From the NCBI GenBank assembly GCA_964600365.1, contig CAZRJG010000092.1:1-5899 (forward strand): a DNA stretch of 5,899 nt. The letters run 5' to 3'. Both the position numbers and the translations under genes were made by a program. Numbering within the stretch: the stretch's first letter is position 1; the number at the start of each line of letters is the position of its first letter. Shown here piece after piece: positions 1 through 5,437 of this stretch. The notes beneath the pieces are model-generated. The model saw nothing but the letters and a program-made list of their open reading frames with translations. It did not search any database and was not told where the DNA came from. This DNA comes from GCA-020352575 sp964600365 (GTDB lineage: Bacteria; Actinomycetota; Acidimicrobiia; Spongiisociales; JAENVV01).

Positions 1-25
1 TGCCGATGAGCGGTGATGCGCGCAT
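1..25 (-). CDS. Start of a gene cut by the left window edge (product unknown)
   Basis: Reading leftwards from an ATG at 25-23, eight codons remain before the edge: MRASPLIG. The support is the ribosome-binding site: a GAGGAG motif lies six bases upstream of the ATG, at about 32-37, a near-ideal spacing. The codons just upstream are open but contain no better-placed start. It lies 97 bases downstream of the hydrolase stop, on the same strand, so it could be a further member of that operon or have its own promoter; a weak TAnnnT-type -10 (TACCTT, 66-61) is present without a convincing -35. Nothing can be said about the product from eight residues. That a gene starts here is likely but not certain. 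Confidence 0.5.
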
Positions 26-31
26 GAAGGT

Positions 32-37
32 CTCCTC
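32..37 (-). promoter_or_regulatory. Ribosome-binding site of the left-edge gene
   Basis: On the minus strand GAGGAG stands six bases before the ATG at 25-23. This is the main evidence for a gene start there. Confidence 0.5.
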
Positions 38-122
38 ACCCCGGACTCGGTTCGGTCGCAAAGGTACCCGTGTGCTCGCTCCTCCGCTCCTCGATTCCGA
101 CCCAGGCACGCGAGTTGGACGC

Positions 123-1055
123 CTACCCGGAGAGGAACGCCGAGGTGCGCTCCCCGATCGCCGTCGGGGAGTCGAGCCACGGCAGGTGCCCCGCGTCGGG
201 CACCATCTCCAGCGAGGCGTTCGGCATGGCACCGACGGTCGCCCTCGCGACGTCCTCGCCGCCGAACCCGTCATCGGCTCCCCACAGGAAGAGCGTGGGG
301 GCCACCACCGACGCCAGCACCGGCGCGACGGTGAACTCCGGCACGAATCCCCGAAACGTCACTCCCTTGGCGATCAACTCGCCTTCGTTCCGGTTGGTGT
401 TCGTGTGGGTCATGAGCGCGACGTACCAGTCGTCGAACACCGGCGGGAAGCCGCCGCGGTCGAGGGTCTTGCCATGTCCGATCTGGCGGAGGATCATCTC
501 CGAGGCCCGCTTGTTGAACGGGAGCATCCCGAGGAGGCGACGCACGGGTCCGATGCCGAGCGCCCGCATGAATCCCGGTGTCAGCCACCCGGGGGCCCCT
601 GCCGGGCAGGCCATCTGGACCATGCGCCCGACTCGTTCGGGGGTGGCGGCAGCGGACCGCAGGGCGAGGTACCCGCCGAGCGAGCTGGCAACCACGTTGG
701 CTCGCTCTACTCCGAGCGCATCGAGGACCGAGGACACGAACCGGTCGCCGTAGCCCTCCATGTCGGCGACACCGCCAATGGCGAGGTCGTCGCTCAGCCC
801 GGTCCCGGGGCGGTCGACGAGGAGCGCCCTGGTGTCGTGCAGGAATGGGAGGATCGGCACCCAGGTCGACCCGCTGTTGGGTCCACCATGGATGAAGAGC
901 GTCGGGACGCCCTCCCCCACCTCCTGGATCCGAATCGTCCCCTCCATCCCCGGGAAGGGGACCCTTCGTTCGGTCGGTGACAATCCGGCCGACTCCCAGA
1001 GCGCCCGTTCGGCCTCCCGGTACGCCGCCTCCCTCGTCGTGGTCGTTGCGTCCAT
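123..1055 (-). CDS. Alpha/beta-hydrolase fold protein
   Basis: This 310-residue protein has a complete alpha/beta-hydrolase layout, probably cytoplasmic since no signal peptide is seen. The oxyanion-hole motif HGGP is at residues 56-59, and a DRPGTGLS stretch at 81-88 matches the usual D-x-P-G-x-G-x-S loop. The nucleophile elbow is ASSLGG at 123-128, with Ser125 as nucleophile; Ala replaces the usual first Gly. The likely acid is Asp261 or Asp262 in WGADDGF, and the base is His290 in DAGHLPWLDSP. A helical cap fills about residues 155-235. The substrate is unknown: esterases, epoxide hydrolases, haloalkane dehalogenases and C-C hydrolases share this fold. The ATG at 1055 is preferred over an upstream ATG at 1259 because AAGGGA sits six bases before it and the longer version would run deep into the preceding gene. 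Eleven bases separate it from that gene, so the two are very probably co-transcribed. Confidence 0.9.
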   Translation of the reverse strand: MDATTTTREAAYREAERALWESAGLSPTERRVPFPGMEGTIRIQEVGEGVPTLFIHGGPNSGSTWVPILPFLHDTRALLVDRPGTGLSDDLAIGGVADMEGYGDRFVSSVLDALGVERANVVASSLGGYLALRSAAATPERVGRMVQMACPAGAPGWLTPGFMRALGIGPVRRLLGMLPFNKRASEMILRQIGHGKTLDRGGFPPVFDDWYVALMTHTNTNRNEGELIAKGVTFRGFVPEFTVAPVLASVVAPTLFLWGADDGFGGEDVARATVGAMPNASLEMVPDAGHLPWLDSPTAIGERTSAFLSG

Positions 1056-1061
1056 GTCGTG

Positions 1062-1067
1062 TCCCTT
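1062..1067 (-). promoter_or_regulatory. Ribosome-binding site deciding the hydrolase start
   Basis: AAGGGA on the minus strand, six bases before the ATG at 1055-1053. Its first A is the last base of the upstream gene's TGA stop (1069-1067), so termination and re-initiation are physically linked. Confidence 0.6.
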
Positions 1068-3170
1068 CAGTCGAGCATCGCGACGGTGCCGTGCGCACCG
1101 TCGATGCGGATTCGGTCCCCTTCTGCGATCCGGGAGGTCGCATCGCTCACCGCCAACACGGCGGGCAGCCCGAACTCCCTGGCGAGTGTCCCCGGGTGCG
1201 AGAGCGGCCCGCCCACCTCGGTGACGAGGCCCCCGATGATCGGGAAGATCGGTGACCACGACGCCATCGTCGACGGGCAGACCACCACGTCACCCGGCTC
1301 GATCCGCTCGAAGTCGGCGTGGCTCCGGACGATCCGGGCCGTGCCCTCCGCCACCCCCGCCGACGCGGGGAGGCCGCGGAGCGACCCGTCGGGATCGGGG
1401 TCGTGCGGGGCCGTTCGGAAGAGGGTGTCGGTCGCCCACAGGAAGGCGGCCACGATGGGGCGCGTCGCCGCGGGGAAGAGCGCAGGATCGGGGGTGCCAA
1501 GTCCCTCGGGGCCGAGGCGGCGTGGCGCCGGGTTGGCGAGGGCCCACCGATGCTCGGCACGCCGTCGTGCGATCACCGCTTCGTCGATGGGCCCACCCCG
1601 GAGTGCGGCGAGCACCTCGTCGAACTCGAGGAACGCGATCTCGTCCCGCTCCCGGATCCGCCCGGTGGCCACGAATCGTTCGGCCGCCTCCATCGCCGCG
1701 TAGTGGACGAGGCCCATCGCCTCGCCGGGGTCTCGTTCCGTCTCGTCCCCGTAGGGGCGCGCCTGCTGGGCCCGTTGCACGGCTGCAGCGAGACGGTCCC
1801 GTGCCGCCGGGTCGTCGACCGAGGAGAGGAGCTGCTCGACGGCGTCGGCGGCTGCGGGACGGAGGTCGGGGATGGGTCGCCCACCACCCCGAAGGCGGCT
1901 GCGGATGAGGGCCACCAGGGGCGTGGGGTCCTCTGCCCACGTGGGGGTGGTGAGGACGGCATGGGAGCGATGCCCGTACTCCTCGAGGAAGGCCGTTACT
2001 GCCTCCGCCGCATCGCCACCAAGGGCGCGGAGGTCCCCCGTTCGGTCGAGGACCTCCTTGGCAGTGGGATCGGCGGCGATCACCTCGCACAGGTCGGCAA
2101 GNNNNNNNNNNNNNNNNNNNNNNNNNNNNNNNNNNNNNNNNNNNNNNNNNNNNNNNNNNNNNNNNNNNNNNNNNNNNNNNNNNNNNNNNNNNNNNNNNNN
2201 NCGGGGCCGGCGGGAGGCCCCTGTCGTCGGCGTCCCCACCGACGAGGGGGATGATCCTGTCGTACACCCGACCGAAGAAGCGCCCGTGGCCCACTCCTCG
2301 TGAGGGGATGCCCAACGTCGCCAAGGCAGCTCCCGTTGCGCGCGTGTGGAGCGGGAGCCACGCCGTGTAGGCGAGTGGGGTGATCGGTTCGGGGAAGAAC
2401 GCATCGGCCCGCTCCCAGGCGGTCCGCTGGTCGGGCCGGGCCGCCGGCTCGACGGGGAGGGCCGTGATGGGTCGGGCCTGCAGGATCCAGATGCCGGAGT
2501 CGTCGATGGCCCACTCGACGTCCTGCGGCGCGCCCATCGCTGCCTCGATCCGTCGGCACAGGGCGGCGATCTCGGCGGCCTCCTCGGCGGCGAGGACGGG
2601 CTCCCCGGACCCGGGGCGGCGGACCGGGTCCGATGCGACGGCCCACGCCTCGGGGGTGACGGTTCCGTCCATCAGGGCGTCGCCGCGTCCGGTGGTCGCC
2701 TCGATGACGACGATGTCGTCCCCGGTGACCGGGTCGCGGCTGAACGCCACTCCCGAGGCCCGGGCGTCGACCTGTCGCTGGACCACCACTGCCATCGCCT
2801 CCCCCTGGAGCCGCGCCCTGTCCCGGTAGGCGCCGGCGCTCTCGGCACGGGCCGATGCCCGCACCGCCGCGACGGCCTCCGTGCCGGCTGCGACCCCGAC
2901 GACGCCGAGGACGGTCTCGTACTGGCCTGCGAAGGAGGCGTCGGCCAGGTCCTCCGCGGCCGCCGAGGAGCGGTAGGCGTGGGGAACGCCGGCGGGCACC
3001 AGTGCCTCCAGCACGGCACCGACCTCGTACTCGGGGATGGCGGCGGGGATGACGAAGCCGTCGGGCACCCGGAACCCGGCGACGATGAGCCGGCCCAACC
3101 CGGCGGCCTTCCCACCGACGACGTCCGGGGCGGCGTCGGCCGCGCCCACGAGGGGAATGGGGTGGATCAT
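1067..3170 (-). CDS. PEP-synthase/PPDK-like phosphotransferase (PEP-utilizing enzyme), interrupted by an assembly gap
   Basis: One gene is read in two parts on either side of 100 Ns. The first 323 residues (3170-2202) form an ATP-binding PPDK_N-type domain: GGKAAGLG at 19-26, YRSSAAAEDL at 66-75, an SFAGQYETVLGV stretch, ASGVAFSRDPVTG at 138-150, and DVEWAIDDSGIWILQARPI ending at 235. The last 344 residues (2101-1067) carry a YGHR motif of the central region and then the swivelling phosphohistidine domain: GLPASAGVAEG, then GGPLSH with the phospho-accepting His encoded at 1198-1196, then LAREFGLPAV. Relatives include PEP synthase, PPDK and rifampin phosphotransferase, which pass phosphate from ATP through this His to pyruvate or a drug. 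The substrate here is unknown. The segment between the first GFV motif and YRSS is much shorter than in relatives. The ATG overlaps the tetR stop as ATGA. The sequenced bases total 2004, a multiple of three, so no frameshift need be assumed. Confidence 0.88.
2102..2201. other. Assembly gap (100 Ns)
   Basis: Exactly 100 Ns, the usual placeholder for a scaffold gap of unknown size. It lies inside the phosphotransferase gene between the ATP-binding domain and the central region. The reading frame differs by one across the 100 Ns, but the flanking coding bases sum to a multiple of three, so the true missing length is expected to be a multiple of three. From memory of the family's usual spacing between the QARPI and GHR motifs, I would guess that some tens of residues are missing. 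Confidence 0.97.
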
Positions 3171-3784
3171 GAGAGGTCCCCCTCCTCACGCGAGGCAGCC
3201 TCGAGCAGGGCATCGATCGCCCACGCCGACGCGGCACCGGCGTCGTCGTCGTCGAGGCCGATCTCGTCGCCGGTCATCCGGGCCCACGCCATCGCGCCCG
3301 CCACGACGCGCAGGAGACCGAGGACCTGGCGGCGTCCGAGCTCGTTGAGCCCGGGCGCCGCCTCCTCGACCTTCTCGCGCAGGTACTCGGTACGGGCAGC
3401 TCTCCCCGGTGCCTCGAGCATGCCGGCCTCGATCATGAGCGTGCCCACCAGCATGGGGGTGCGGAATCGGCCGAACACCCGGTAGTTGTGACGGAGGAGG
3501 CCGCTGCCGTCCATGAACCGGTCGGATCCGGGGGCATGGGCCTGCTCGGTGATCTCGGCGTACAGGCCCTCGACGATGGCGTCGCGGTCGTCGAAGTAGC
3601 GGTACAGCGTCCGATGGGAGATGCCGACCCGATCGGCGATCTCCTGCATGGTGAAGTTGTTGAACCCCTGCTCGAGGGAGAGCTCGGCGTACGCCTCGAT
3701 GATGGCCTGCCGCGTCGCCGCCCGGTTCCGCTCCCGCAGCGTGGGTGCCTCGGGGTCCCGTCCCGTGATGTCGTCGGTCGCCAC
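3167..3784 (-). CDS. TetR/AcrR-family transcriptional regulator
   Basis: This 205-residue protein has a classical TetR layout. An N-terminal helical DNA-binding domain spans about residues 17-75, with the helix-turn-helix in FTMQEIADRVGISHRTLYRYF (44-64) followed by DDRDAIVEGLYAEI. A helical ligand-binding and dimerisation domain follows, with no signature that reveals the ligand. The start is GTG at 3784-3782, with GGAGG four bases upstream. Going further upstream in frame there is no ATG, GTG or TTG before a TGA stop, so this start is effectively forced. It is the first gene of the leftward unit and its TGA overlaps the ATG of the phosphotransferase gene, so translation is probably coupled. 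TetR proteins usually repress their own operon and are released by a small molecule. Repeats over the likely promoter just upstream fit autoregulation, though this is inference. Confidence 0.93.
   Translation of the reverse strand: MATDDITGRDPEAPTLRERNRAATRQAIIEAYAELSLEQGFNNFTMQEIADRVGISHRTLYRYFDDRDAIVEGLYAEITEQAHAPGSDRFMDGSGLLRHNYRVFGRFRTPMLVGTLMIEAGMLEAPGRAARTEYLREKVEEAAPGLNELGRRQVLGLLRVVAGAMAWARMTGDEIGLDDDDAGAASAWAIDALLEAASREEGDLS
3178..3187 (-). promoter_or_regulatory. Ribosome-binding site of the phosphotransferase gene
   Basis: On the minus strand GAGGAGGGGG precedes the ATG at 3170-3168, with its purine core about 7-10 bases away. It lies inside the end of tetR, so the gene has its own strong site in addition to the ATGA overlap. 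Confidence 0.55.
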
Positions 3785-3801
3785 TGCGCCTCCACCGTGA
3801 A

Positions 3802-3841
3802 TGTCATGATCTATGTCGTACTGTCTTAATCTATGTCACTC
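3802..3841. repeat. Imperfect 20-base tandem direct repeat, candidate regulator-binding site
   Basis: Two adjacent 20-base units, 3802-3821 and 3822-3841, agree at 15 of 20 positions. Both start with TGTC and both contain the exact nine-mer ATCTATGTC (3809-3817 and 3829-3837). The tetranucleotide TGTC therefore recurs at 3802, 3814, 3822 and 3834, with steps of 12, 8 and 12 bases. Twenty bases is about two helical turns, which would place the units on the same DNA face. This stretch is clearly more AT-rich than its surroundings and overlaps the proposed tetR promoter. It is a good operator candidate, although TetR sites are more often inverted repeats. Confidence 0.5.
3810..3839 (-). promoter_or_regulatory. 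Candidate promoter of the tetR operon
   Basis: On the minus strand GTGACA (3839-3834, five of six matches to TTGACA) is followed after 18 bases by CATAGA (3815-3810), a moderate -10. Transcription would begin near 3803, leaving a leader of about 20 bases with the GGAGG site before the GTG start. Both hexamers lie within the tandem repeat, so a protein bound there would block RNA polymerase. Sigma specificity in this organism is unknown. Confidence 0.4.
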
Positions 3842-3887
3842 TTCACGAGGACGCAAGCAGTCGCCGCACCCAGGCGGGCCTCCCCGC

Positions 3888-3912
3888 GAGTACGCCCCCC
3901 ACCGGCTACTCT
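3888..3912 (+). promoter_or_regulatory. Weak candidate promoter and small inverted repeat before the pirin gene
   Basis: GAGTA (3888-3892) and TACTC (3907-3911) form a five-base inverted repeat with a 14-base spacer. The right arm overlaps TACTCT (3907-3912), a possible TAnnnT -10 about 30 bases before the GTG start. No convincing -35 is visible, and a five-base repeat can arise by chance. Confidence 0.2.
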
Positions 3913-3930
3913 CTGACCCGTCAACCTTTC

Positions 3931-3935
3931 AGGAG
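3931..3935 (+). promoter_or_regulatory. Ribosome-binding site deciding the pirin start
   Basis: AGGAG lies eight bases before the GTG at 3944-3946. The earlier in-frame GTG at 3935 overlaps this motif and so cannot use it. Confidence 0.65.
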
Positions 3936-3943
3936 TGGTCCCC

Positions 3944-4969
3944 GTGACGAACCCCATCCTCGACGTCGTCCAGCTCGGCTTCCCGTGGGACGGCCTCGAC
4001 CCGTTCATCTTCACCGTCCACCACGTGGACGACTACCCCGGCGGGAACGCCAACCAGGGCATCGACCCGTCGGCCCTGGCGGGACGGAACATCGGCTCGG
4101 ACTTCTCGTACCGGGACGGCTGGAGCATGTACCACGGATCCGAGGTCCCCGGCTTCCCCCAGCACCCCCATCGTGGCTTCGAGACGGTGACCGTGGTGCG
4201 ACGGGGGTATGTGGACCACTCCGATTCGCTGGGGGCCACCGCCCGGTACGGGGGCGGTGACGTGCAGTGGCTCACCACGGGGTCGGGCATCCAGCACTCG
4301 GAGATGTTCCCGCTCATCGCCGAGGACGACGGCAACCCCCTCGAGCTGTTCCAGATCTGGCTGAACCTCCCACCGGAGTCGAAGATGGTCCCCGCCCACT
4401 TCGGGATGCTGTGGTCGGAGGACATCCCCACGATCACCCCGTCGCCGGGGGTGTCGGTGGATGTGATCGCCGGGCCGATCGGGGACGCCACTCCCCCGTC
4501 GCCTCCCCCGGACTCGTGGGGATCGCACCCCGACGGGGAACTCGCCATCTGGCTCATCCGCCTGGCGGACGGCGCCGAGTGGACCCTCCCCACCGCCCCG
4601 GCGGACGTGAACCGCATGCTCCACTGCCACCTCGGTGGGGAGGCGACGGTCGCCGGCACCCGGGTCGGCAAGGACGTCGGGACCCGCCTCCGCCCCGACG
4701 TGCCGGTCACGGTCCGGGCCACCGAGGGGCCCGTCGAGTTCCTCATGCTCCAGGGGCGACCCATCGGCGCCCCCGTGTTCCAGATGGGCCCGTTCGTGAT
4801 GAACACGCCCGAGGAGCTCCAACAGGCGTTCGCCGACTACCGCACCACGGGGTTCGGAGGGTGGCCGTGGGGCCGCCCCGACCCGGTGCACGAGCGTCGG
4901 GAGGGCCGCTTCGCCCTCCACGCCGACGGCACCGTCGAGCACCGGGAGATGCAGCCGAGCTCGCCGTGA
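3944..4969 (+). CDS. Pirin family protein (cupin fold)
   Basis: This 341-residue protein has the two-domain cupin layout of pirins. The N-terminal domain carries all four metal ligands expected of the family: His74 and His76 in HPHRGFETVTVV, and His118 and Glu120 in GSGIQHSEMF. The family motif DHSDSLG is at 91-97 and LFQIWLNLP at 135-143. The C-terminal domain includes the typical GAPVFQMGPFVMNTPEELQQ region (275-294) and ends with a WPWGRPDP stretch seen in many bacterial pirins. Pirins bind a single iron or other metal. Some are quercetin 2,3-dioxygenases and others modulate metabolic enzymes or transcription; the sequence does not say which applies here. The GTG at 3944 is chosen because AGGAG stands eight bases upstream. 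It is divergent from tetR, so that regulator may also control it. Its stop overlaps the next gene as GTGA, so the two form an operon. Confidence 0.94.
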   Translation: MTNPILDVVQLGFPWDGLDPFIFTVHHVDDYPGGNANQGIDPSALAGRNIGSDFSYRDGWSMYHGSEVPGFPQHPHRGFETVTVVRRGYVDHSDSLGATARYGGGDVQWLTTGSGIQHSEMFPLIAEDDGNPLELFQIWLNLPPESKMVPAHFGMLWSEDIPTITPSPGVSVDVIAGPIGDATPPSPPPDSWGSHPDGELAIWLIRLADGAEWTLPTAPADVNRMLHCHLGGEATVAGTRVGKDVGTRLRPDVPVTVRATEGPVEFLMLQGRPIGAPVFQMGPFVMNTPEELQQAFADYRTTGFGGWPWGRPDPVHERREGRFALHADGTVEHREMQPSSP

Positions 4970-5412
4970 GCAGGCGGATCATCCCCGACGGGTGCGACCC
5001 CCTGACGACGTTCGAGGGGTCCGGCTACCGACTCGAGCCCCTCGGCCCCGCCCACAACGAGCGGGACCATGCGGCGTGGATGGGGAGCATCGACCACATC
5101 CGGGCGACCCGGGGATTCCCGATGGCCGACGGGTGGCCGTACCCGATGTCGGCGGAGGCGAACCTCGCCGACCTCGAGGCGCACCTCGGGGAGTTCGTGC
5201 GGGGCGAGGCGTTCGCCTTCAGCGTCCTCGACGGCGACGCCGTGGTGGGCTGCGTGTACCTCACCTCCGACCCGGGCACACCCAACGGCGTGCGCCTGCG
5301 TTCGTGGGTGACCGCCGACCACGCCCACCTCGACGACACCCTCCGCACCGAGACCGCCGACTGGGTGGCGACCACGTGGCCGTTCGCCTCGGTGGCCGTG
5401 GTGGGCGGGTAG
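4966..5412 (+). CDS. Small GNAT-like N-acetyltransferase family protein
   Basis: This 148-residue protein begins at a GTG that overlaps the pirin stop (GTGA, 4966-4969). No strong ribosome-binding site is close, so translation is probably coupled to pirin. It resembles a small actinobacterial GNAT-related family: an opening YRLEPLGPAHNERDHAAWM strand and helix, a GWPYPMSAEANLADLEAHLGEF segment, the EAFAFSVLDGDAVVGCVYL hairpin of strands at about 81-99, RSWVTADHA at 112-120, and the closing WVATTWPFASVAVVGG. The usual acetyl-CoA pyrophosphate-binding motif (Q/R-x-x-G-x-G/A) is not seen; the equivalent place reads TADHAHLDDTL. Acetyltransferase activity is therefore doubtful even though the fold assignment is fair. 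Substrate and partner are unknown. It ends 25 bases from the convergent metal ATPase gene. Confidence 0.8.
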   Translation: MSRRIIPDGCDPLTTFEGSGYRLEPLGPAHNERDHAAWMGSIDHIRATRGFPMADGWPYPMSAEANLADLEAHLGEFVRGEAFAFSVLDGDAVVGCVYLTSDPGTPNGVRLRSWVTADHAHLDDTLRTETADWVATTWPFASVAVVGG

Positions 5413-5422
5413 CCCCCGCCAC
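5401..5422. terminator. GC-rich hairpin between convergent genes, possible terminator
   Basis: The left arm at 5401-5409 and right arm at 5415-5422 form an eight-base-pair stem with one bulged G and the loop TAGCC. It spans the GNAT-like stop codon. No run of Ts follows on either strand, so it is not a textbook intrinsic terminator. Its place between two convergent genes suggests that it could separate their transcripts. Confidence 0.35.
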
Positions 5423-5437
5423 ACCACCCAACCATCG

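Noticed and set aside
6..980. Long open frame on the plus strand across the hydrolase gene (324 codons)
   Set aside because: It is antisense to a hydrolase with an intact catalytic triad. Its translation is rich in Arg, Gly, Pro and His, with no recognisable domain, as expected of a GC-driven shadow.
1290..2101. Continuation of the phosphotransferase N-terminal frame straight through the Ns
   Set aside because: After the Ns that frame becomes Arg/Pro/Gly-rich noise, while the neighbouring frame shows the GHR and GGPLSH motifs. The gap length is arbitrary, so the frame match is meaningless.
3171..3230. Rifamycin-associated element that would mark the phosphotransferase as a rifampin phosphotransferase
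   Set aside because: No motif resembling the known element is seen upstream of the gene or in the tetR promoter region, so I do not assign rifampin as the substrate.
3804..3809. TCATGA palindrome as a TetR operator core
   Set aside because: The symmetry stops at six bases, which is too short for a TetR operator. The direct repeat is the stronger signal.
3874..3887. Five-base-pair GC hairpin in the divergent intergenic region
   Set aside because: GCGGG and CCCGC around a CCTC loop are easily expected by chance in DNA of this composition, and no function fits the position.
3935..3943. GTG at 3935 as the pirin start
   Set aside because: It overlaps the AGGAG ribosome-binding motif, which is ideally spaced for the GTG at 3944.
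3929..4942. Long open frame on the minus strand opposite pirin (337 codons)
   Set aside because: It is antisense to a pirin with all four metal ligands. The translation has no recognisable domain and a shadow-like composition.
4267..4965. Extended N-terminus for the GNAT-like gene inside pirin
   Set aside because: The frame is open there, but the translation is Arg/Pro/His-rich shadow sequence. The family-like sequence begins just after the GTG at 4966.
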